64,000 nt of DNA, taken from assembly GCA_036426205.1 (NCBI GenBank), contig CM071568.1, positions 228,700,897 to 228,764,896 of the forward strand. Reading direction: 5' to 3'. The position numbers were made by a program, and so were the translations under genes. Source of the DNA: Ascaphus truei (Eukaryota; Chordata; Amphibia; Anura; Ascaphidae). This document shows, piece by piece, positions 57,290 to 64,000 of this stretch. The notes below the pieces were generated by a model. The model was given only the letters and a program-made list of their open reading frames with translations, ran no database searches and was not told where the DNA came from. The stretch's first letter is position 1. Every line of letters begins with the position of its first letter.

Positions 57290-57504
57290 TGCTGCGGCAC
57301 AGTTTATTCGAGCATTTGCCCGTTCTGTGCCGCAGCAGTAGCCTGGCGCGCGCCCGAGTGTGACGGGCGCGCGCCGAAGCAGCGGAAGAGCGCCCTCCGA
57401 TCGGGGCGCTCTCCCTACCGCTGCCGGGTCCGCCGGGTCCCCCGGAACCCCCTGCCGCTGTCCCGCGATCGCGGGACACCAGGGCTCCCTCGGGGAGCCC
57501 CTGG
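57289..57504. repeat. GC-rich block of consecutive hairpins
   Basis: Five successive inverted repeats: 'ctgctgcggcac'/'gtgccgcagcag' (57289-57338); 'ggcgcgcgcc' twice (57345-57375, each self-complementary); 'agcggaagagcgccc' with 'ggggcgctctccctaccgct' (about 57379-57423); the perfect 20-base palindrome at 57459-57478; and 'ccagggctccc'/'ggggagcccctgg' (57479-57504). Confidence 0.8.
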
Positions 57505-58476
57505 ACACGCGTGCAGGGGGCGCAGGCTCCCGATGACGCGTGACCGCGCGTCTATGACGCGCGGCACGCCGAGGGGCGGCCACTAGCATGCCGGGAAATC
57601 TCCCGGCTTGCGGATCTGGCCGCACTGCGATAAAGTGTGTCGCCAGTGTAGGTGTTGGGGAAGGGATGTATATATAGGTCCGGTTTATTTATTTTACATT
57701 CAGGGTTGGTTCCTTGGTTCTGCGTGAGACCTCTGGAGACCACCTGCGGTCTCCTTGGGTATCTCACGGGTATCAGGCTGGTGGTTCCACGGGTGACACC
57801 TGCGGGGATGAAGCGGTGGTCCCACATCTGTGGGGGCACCGCAGACCCGTAGTCTGCGGGGAAGAACCGGTGGTCCCACGTCCGTGGGGGCACCGCAGAC
57901 CCGTAGTGAGCACTCGTGAGTTCCCCAGACCCCTGTGAGAACCACCCGAGGCCCCGCAGACACCTGTGGGTCTAACCCGGGGCTCCAAGACATCCGCGGG
58001 CCTACCGTGGGGACCCAATTATGGCCCACGGCGACCCAAGGAGACCACCTGGGGGCCATGGCGCTTGGCGGGACCCACCAACAGGCCTCCAGAACCTGTG
58101 TGAAACAAGTTGCTGGTACCCTGTAGGTCTGTCAGGTGACCCGCCAGCCCGCCGGGGACTCGCGTGGGGCTGGGGTATGAACTCTGTATGTAAAAGAATA
58201 AATCATGTATTTATGGGGGGGCACAGGGGGTGGGTTATGTATTTAATAAATATAATGATGTTTATTGTGGGGCTGTGTATTGTTTTTATTGGGGGTACTT
58301 GGGGTGGGGGGAGGGGGTATTGGCCCCAAGGGTAAGTGGGTAGGCCTCCCTTGTGGGTACTGGGTGAGTGTGGTTAGGCCTCATGGGGTGGGGGGTTAGT
58401 GTGGGAGGATATGTAGGCCTCCCGAGTGGTGGGTGAGTGTGGGTTAACCCCTTAATGACTGTAGCGGTTAATAACC
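57505..58476. other. GC-rich region with a ~52-bp tandem duplication, no gene
   Basis: 'tatatataggtccggtttat' at about 57668 is TATA-like. 'cggtggtcccac(a/g)t(c/c)(t/c)gtgggggcaccg' occurs twice (about 57811 and 57868), each followed by 'cagacccgtagt'. The last part has 'cggttaataaccg', a perfect short palindrome (58465-58477). Short open frames on both strands lack domains. Confidence 0.5.
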
Positions 58477-59280
58477 GCTATGGTGATTAAAGGGTTAGGG
58501 GACATTACATTGGCTATTGTAATTCTTGTGCATGTTTTGCAGCACCGTAGGGGCATGGGAAGAATAAAGATGAGGATGAAGACGGCCTTCATCGTGGGTG
58601 CCTGTAAAAGGTAAGTGTAATATGTTTTGACTGTATTTATTGAATGTTATATGTATTTAAAATGGCCAAATGCATTATTATCCATATTTGGATAATAGTA
58701 ATTTTGGCCATTACTGTATTGTATGTGTTAGGGGGGTGTATTTAGTTTTAATTGTTGTTTCTTATTTTTGGAGGTGCAATATTGGTACCGCAGGCCCGCG
58801 GGTACCCCGGGACTCCCGCGGGGACCCCGGGATGGCCGCGGGGACCCCCGGACTCCCGCAGGGACCCCCGCACTCCCGCGGGGACCCCCGCTTGGTGAGC
58901 CGGGGACACCCGCGGGGTCAGCCGGGGACACCCGCCGGCCTGCTGTATGTGTTTTGCGCATGCAAAAATAAAAAGCCAGAATTTTTTCTAAGTCCAGATT
59001 TCTTTGCGTCTACTTTGACCTGACGTGTTCTGATCAACGCAACTTTCGCGTTTGCTAAGGTTGCGTTGCTTAGTGCATCCCGCTTAAGGGCAGAATTTCA
59101 CGCAAACAGGGCTGCGATCGAGCAAAGTTGGACTTAGAAAAAATTCCTGAAAAAAGTCATTTTTAGACCGCAAAGTGCCTGTTTGCGTTGCTTAGTGCAT
59201 CGGGTTGGGCCAAAAATCACGATCGAAGAGCACTTTGCGGTCTAAAAGTGACTTATCAGAGCTTAGTGCATAGCCCCCTA
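58477..59280 (+). mobile_element. Repeat family F, copy 2 (exon-like core)
   Basis: Direct homolog of 9409-10120. Acceptor-like 'catgttttgcag' ends at 58542; exon-like block of 68 bp; donor-like AAG|GTAAGTG at 58610/58611. The GC-rich middle has expanded 'cgggactcccgcggggaccc' units. It ends 'gcttagtgcatagccccct', directly abutting repeat family G. Confidence 0.65.
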
Positions 59281-59281
59281 A

Positions 59282-59527
59282 GTGTCCAATGAAGTCATAA
59301 GTGCTGACTTTGTGATATTAAATATACCCACCCCTTCTTCTGGCATGAGATAGCTTACTTGGAGCCTATAGTGCAGTTTATTTATGCTTGATCAGAAGCA
59401 TGTCCTGATTTTTATGTGAATGTACTCTTGCAAGCAGTTGCTGCAATAAAGTTTTTCAACACATTGTTTTTGCCTAAAAATAATAAGTGTGGGACTGAAT
59501 TTTTCCATGACAAACTTCATAGCCTAA
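59282..59527. repeat. Repeat family G, copy 2 (inverted)
   Basis: Complement of 54527-54793, ending 'gacaaacttcatagcc' beside the inverted hAT copy. Confidence 0.85.
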
Positions 59528-59529
59528 AG

Positions 59530-60298
59530 CAGGCTTGCACAACATATGGCCCGCGGCGCCCACACTCTCTGTGCAGCCCGCGACAGCTTTCCTGGCTTTG
59601 CTCGGTCTCCTCCCCCCCCCCTAAGCCTACTCTCAGCCCGCTCTCAGGACGGCAGGGTAGGAGCACGCTCTAGCATTGTGACCTGGCACATCCGGTGCCT
59701 GCTGCTATAGTGAGTGCATGCTTCTACCTCGTGCAGTCCTGCCTGCTCTGCTCAGAGTTTATTCTTCTGCCTGTCACTGCAACCACAGAATACCAGCGTT
59801 TCCCCTCGCCTCACTCCTAATCATGTAGGCATATGGGGTGGGGGGGAGATGATATGATGATGATCTTATGGGGGGAGAATATATGATGGTGAGGGGTGCT
59901 GGGGGAGATATATGACGATGACGAGGGGTGCTGGGGGAGGTATATGATGATGAGGGGTGCTGGGCGAGATATATGATGATGACGAGGGGTGCTTGGGGAG
60001 ATATATAATGAATGAGGGTTGCTGGGGGAGATATATGATGATGATGAGGGGTGCTGGGGGAGATATATGATGATGATGTGGTGTGTTGGGTGAGATATAT
60101 GATGATGAGGGGTGCTGGGGGAGATATGTGATGATGAGGGGTGCAGGGGGAGGTATATGATGATGATGAGGGGTGCTGGGCGTGATATATGATGATGAGG
60201 GTTGCTGGGGGAGATATATGATGATGGGTGTTGGGGGAGATATATGATGATGAGGAGTGCTGGGGGAGATATATGATGATGGGTGCTGGGGGAGATAT

Positions 60299-60330
<32 letters not shown>

Positions 60331-60361
60331 ACCCTTGCAGCCTAAAACCGTTTTCCTTGGA
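59530..60361. mobile_element. Inverted, truncated copy of the 53377 hAT element
   Basis: Begins 'caggcttgcacaacatatgg', preceded by 'gcctaaag' (59522-59529), which is the complement of the target duplication at the other copy. The distal end is lost at 'ttttccttgga', where a palindromic repeat begins. The interior is the 'gatgaggggtgctggggga' minisatellite (59828-60330). The identical flank means both copies descend from one insertion. Confidence 0.8.
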
Positions 60362-60500
60362 TTAACATAATGGGGGCCCCTGCAGTCCCATTCAAATGCA
60401 TGGGACCCCGCTGTGTTAATTCAATGGGCCATTAGTCTGGCTGCAGAAATATCACAGAAATGTTCCAGCGTTTCTGTGAGATAGCCACAGATTTTCCAAG
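60362..60500. repeat. Partial palindromic MITE of the 'atgggccattagtct' family
   Basis: Right part of the family seen at 51237-51418 ('gtgttaattcaatgggccat', 'ctggctgcagaaatatcaca'). The left arm is missing, cut at the truncated hAT element. Confidence 0.65.
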
Positions 60501-60814
60501 ATTTTCCAGGCCTAGCCGGAGAGCATAGGCGACCACATCGTATATAGCCAACTCGGATATCTCGTTAAACCCTTACTGGCCTCTTAAGTTCAACCCAAGT
60601 ACCTGCAGTATACAGCCCTCACATCATTCTCACTGCTCTTTCTCTAACCTACAGAAGACTTTTCCACTAAATATTCGATAAGCACATACACTTTCCATTT
60701 CCAAACCAAGCTGAAAATCAACCTCCTGAAAGAAGCATTTCGTTAAATAATTGACACCATTACTACTGACTGCACTTTTAATAAATGTACTTTTACTTGT
60801 GCTGTGTCTGTAAG

Positions 60815-60995
60815 TCAATCAATATACCAATTAGATTTGCAAGCTGTTCAGGGCAGGGCCTCTCTTTTCCTTATGTTGCCATTTACTTTTTTCTATTGCC
60901 CCCACTCTTTGTCCTTTATTTTCCCTGTATTGTACTGTTGCAAAGCACTGCAGACACTGTTGGCACTATATGAATAAAAATATACTTACATTAAA
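60815..60995 (+). repeat. L2/CR1-type LINE or SINE 3' tail
   Basis: 'gcaagctgttcagggcaggg', 'ccctgtattgtactgttgc' and 'ggcactatatgaataaaaat'. Same layout as 16240-16425, ending in a short 'aataaaaatatac' tail. Confidence 0.55.
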
Positions 60996-61377
60996 AAAAA
61001 CTTGTTTTCTGGGCTGCATGGTTTGTCAGCTTACGGCATGTTTACATTTACTGATTATTTAAGACTTGCAAAACCCCAGAAGGAAAATTCCTAAATATAT
61101 TTTTACTATATTTAATTGGAAATGGCCCTAATTAGCTGTAAAATACAACAATTCTGAGTTTGACTACGTGCTCCCCTTCCTTGTGGCTAAAACTTCCTAT
61201 ACTGAAATAAACAGAGAAATAAAAAAATTAAAACATCATTGGTGAGCTCTTTACCCCGCTGCCAAATGGCATCTCACTGCATGAAAATACCTATGAAGAC
61301 TCTGCTGCTGCCAGCAGGATGTTCTATCCTCCTGGTATTAATTACAGCATATTTTAAACCAGAAAAAAATAAACATT

Positions 61378-62146
61378 ACAGGTAATAAGATGGTCACCTG
61401 ATTTATTGTCTTGGAGTAAGTTTGCCTTTCTGTAAGGAGGATGACTAAGAGCAGCTGAAACATTAACAGGATTTCGCAGCAGGGAGAATGCAGAGTTAGC
61501 TTTAGGAAAGATTACGTAAATTATTAAAGAAATTTGCAAATGGCAAAAAAAAAGTCCAACAAAAGCAATTTGTCGATTCATGGTAAAAAAAAATTTTTTA
61601 AATGCACAGTCCCATTGTTGTCATCCAAATATTCATAGTATTCGTGAATATTTGCCAACATTTACCAGTATTTGGCAATATTCACCTAGTGTGCCTTTTT
61701 GCAAAATACTCACCAAATTCAGGGTCCCAGATGACGTCTAAGTAATATATTTACAGTTTCAGATCTTCACTACTTTTTCACCACCTACAAATGTCAAAAA
61801 TGATTCATTCATGAATTTGCACTAAGCTCTGCCCATCCTTAACCCCCTGATCCCCCTGCGCACCGGATATTGGGCCCGTCCGGAACATAACATCGCGGTA
61901 GTGGGCAAAACTCACTAAATGGATTGCCTGGCTTGGAATTTCTTGATATTTCTATTGAAAAACTAATTAAGTGCCTATTTACTCATAGTTCATAGCTACC
62001 AAAACATAAAACTCATTAAGTATGATTTTGAAATAATGTCAAAAATAACATTTAATCGCCTTTTCCTCAGAACTCAAAGAATATGGTTCATGACTTTTAC
62101 CTCTGCAACGACGATAAGTGTTCTTCATACAAGCATATGTATAGTA
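61378..62146 (-). mobile_element. Repeat family H, inverted copy
   Basis: Reverse complement of 49835-51235 without the MITE, so it gives the uninterrupted form of the family (about 770 bp). Ends at 'cttcatacaagcatatg'. Confidence 0.7.
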
Positions 62147-62259
62147 ATAGTATATCTATCCGCGAGTAAGATTTATGGGGCGCAGAATAGGTGTATTCTC
62201 TGTTAGTGGGATTTAGCCTCCTCCAATCATCTATAAATCCTAGTTCTCTCAGGCTGCTC
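62147..62259 (-). pseudogene. L1-type endonuclease fragment, minus strand
   Basis: The complement of this 113-bp segment is apparently identical to 63501-63615, encoding part of the endonuclease (ELGFIDDWRRLNPTNREYT). It is an isolated fragment without flanking ORF2 sequence. Confidence 0.75.
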
Positions 62260-63020
62260 TGTACTCAGAGGAATTGCCAGGGAACATGATTCTGCTATGA
62301 TATCTTCTGCTCTACACAATTGCCGTGGGGATTATTCAATGAGGGGTTGTCAGGAGGTCTCTATTCAAAGTGGCAGTGTCTGATTACCATTTGAACTTTC
62401 TACTTTGGAGGCTCAGGCTTCAATATGTGCCTGCTCTCAACTGATTACTGTGGCAATAAACGGTTTTGCATTTAAAGGCTCTAATACTCAATATATAATG
62501 AGAATACAATGCAATAAGATACTCCAACACTTTATTGATGCTCATTTATCTATAGAGGTTTCCTTGAATTTTGTACACACCTACAATCACCAAGTAATCT
62601 ACAGTAAATACTAATGATTAAAACATATTCTGGCATAACACAAGAAGATAAGGTTCTGTTAATACATGGCATAGCTTCATTAGTTTTTGCACTGTTCCTC
62701 TATTGCTCTGTTGTCTTCTTACTGACTGATTAATTCCTTGGCTGTCCTGACTTGGCTCTCGCTGAGCATCTCTGGTCTGGCTCACTTCATGTCTCACTTA
62801 ATAGCGTTATCATTTACTCGGCTGTTTAGTTTAAGCAGAACTGTAAAGCTAATCCCTTTCATTTTCCCTATGTTTTTTACACTATCTAATCCAATTGGCG
62901 GTCTCACAATGGTTATGTTACACCACTTGCAAGAACACAAGGGAGGGCGCTGCTATTGCCCCAGGACAAAGATGACCAGGGCTAATGTTCACATTTATAC
63001 TCAGTACAGCGATCTTAAAA
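62260..63020. other. No recognised gene
   Basis: AT-rich sequence between the two L1 fragments. Frames at 62405-62614 and 62738-63034 lack known domains. It could include L1 5' sequence, which would not be recognisable by eye. Confidence 0.35.
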
Positions 63021-63024
63021 TGAT

Positions 63025-63657
63025 CTTACAGTGACTTTAAAAGTTTTATCACATAACACCAAAGGTTTAAACAGCCTGCAAAAAGCAGACATACTCTTTC
63101 TCCAAGAGACCCACTTTCCCAGAAAATCAGCCCCGCAATATTGGGATAAGCATTACCCACAAGTGTGCATATCCTCAAACCCCGTGAAAAAAAGAGGCGT
63201 TGCTAACCTTATCAGTAAATAAGTCAATGTTATTGCTGATCTAGTAAATCAAGACAGGGAGAGTCGCTTCCTCATGACGAGAGGTAGAATAGATAACTCA
63301 GAGATCACTCTAGCCAAAGTGTATGCTCCGAATAATAATAGCTCAGCTTTCTTAGTGCCCTTCTTCAATGTCCTGACTGAAACACAGAAAGAGAAAATAA
63401 TATTAGGGAGGGATTTTAATGTGTCACTTGACTCCAATTTGGATAGCTCCAAACTGAATAAGCCGAATGCAGCTAGAACTAAAGATACTCAAACGTTACG
63501 GAGCAGCCTGAGAGAACTAGGATTTATAGATGATTGGAGGAGGCTAAATCCCACTAACAGAGAATACACCTATTCTGCGCCCCATAAATCTTACTCGCGG
63601 ATAGATATACTATTGACTGACTCCCATACAGTCCCCTCAGTCAGAACACACCAGGAG
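63025..63657 (+). pseudogene. L1/Tx1-type LINE ORF2 endonuclease (APE-like), truncated
   Basis: ORF2 of L1-type retrotransposons starts with an apurinic-like endonuclease that nicks target DNA. Here the frame from about 63031 gives SHNTKGLNS, then ADILFLQETHF (the conserved metal-binding QET), a single in-frame stop at 63220-63222, then ITLAKVYAPNNN, the DFN motif (as GRDFN), LRELGFIDDWRRLNP and SYSRIDILL. The order matches the N-terminal 220 residues of the family. About 20 residues are missing between LNSLQK and ADIL, the usual GGDFN glycine is replaced by R, and the frame ends at a TGA (63658-63660). The reverse transcriptase is absent, and repeat family G begins about 75 bases on. A dead fragment. 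Confidence 0.75.
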
Positions 63658-63732
63658 TGAGATTCAAATTACTCTCACTTTTGCTCCTGGTAAACAAACA
63701 TCATGGAGATCGAATAATTCCCTGATGATGAT

Positions 63733-64000
63733 TATTGGAAAAATTCAGTCCCACACTTATTATTTTTTGGCAAAAACAATCTGTTGAAAAACTTTATTGC
63801 AGCAACTGCTTGCAAGAGTACATTCCCATAAAAATAAAGACATGATTCTGATCAAACATAAATGAACTGCAGTATCGGCTCCAAGAAAGTTATCTCATGC
63901 CAGAAGAAGGGGTGGGCATATTTAATATCACAATGTCAGCACTTATGACTTCATTGGACATTTACTTTTTTTTCATCTTGTTTTTCTTACAGTTACTTGG
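63733..64000. repeat. Repeat family G, copy 3 (runs off the window)
   Basis: From 'ggaaaaattcagtccc' it matches 54532-54793, but without the hAT insertion and its left flank. Shows the family exists independently of the hAT element. Confidence 0.8.

Overview
The window is vertebrate nuclear DNA, most likely from a large, repeat-rich amphibian (probably frog) genome. That rests on repeat tails of a kind I associate with frogs ('gcactatataaa', 'gcgccattaatgta'), hAT, Harbinger and TTAA-target MITEs, several LTR families, L1/Tx1-type and L2/CR1-type LINE remnants, and many (TA)n and (GT)n tracts. The species assignment is inference. I found no intact host gene, tRNA, rRNA or CRISPR array. Almost every open frame is a shadow of low-complexity DNA or a transposon remnant.

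Layout. 1-1580: 3' end of an endogenous retrovirus (frameshifted env transmembrane remnant, polypurine tract, 3' LTR). 4.3-7.4 kb: a 3-kb, strongly strand-asymmetric G-rich degenerate minisatellite. 8.2-9.1 kb: a 109-bp LTR-like unit followed by a tRNA-Lys-type primer-binding site and a leader with a splice-donor-like site. 9.4-14.4 kb: DNA-transposon repeats, palindromes and a solo LTR. 14.4-28.5 kb: two direct copies of a ~7-kb segment that differ mainly by scattered 1-3 base indels, which suggests either a retained haplotig or unpolished consensus, or a tandem duplication. 28.6-38.3 kb: AT-rich DNA, microsatellites, an LTR, and hAT MITEs with 8-bp target duplications. 38.6-41.3 kb: three kinds of older insertion (MITEs, a gypsy-type zinc-knuckle remnant, LTR pieces, poly-C runs).

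41.28-45.09 kb is the most unusual unit: two ~345-bp direct repeats (TGTAACAGG...), the right one preceded by a polypurine tract, bracket a non-coding leader and one long frame for a charged coiled-coil protein (604 codons to the first stop, ~860 codons through three in-frame stops). The coiled coil contains eight exact 14-residue repeats. No reverse transcriptase or protease is visible, so it looks like a non-autonomous LTR element with an unusual cargo or gag-like ORF.

45.4-49.4 kb: LINE 3' ends on the minus strand, one broken by a TTAA-flanked MITE and by a second insertion carrying a 368-bp near-perfect palindrome. 49.8-62.3 kb: repeats in nested inverted order around ~56-57 kb (an unknown repeat, a hAT element with an internal ATC-rich minisatellite, and an element with 210-bp inverted termini), plus a GC-rich block of consecutive hairpins. 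62.1-63.7 kb: L1-type endonuclease fragments, including a ~113-bp, apparently identical inverted duplication. The window ends inside a third copy of the repeat seen at 54.5 and 59.3 kb.

These elements do not form a pathway. The organising theme is layered transposon insertion, nesting and inversion.
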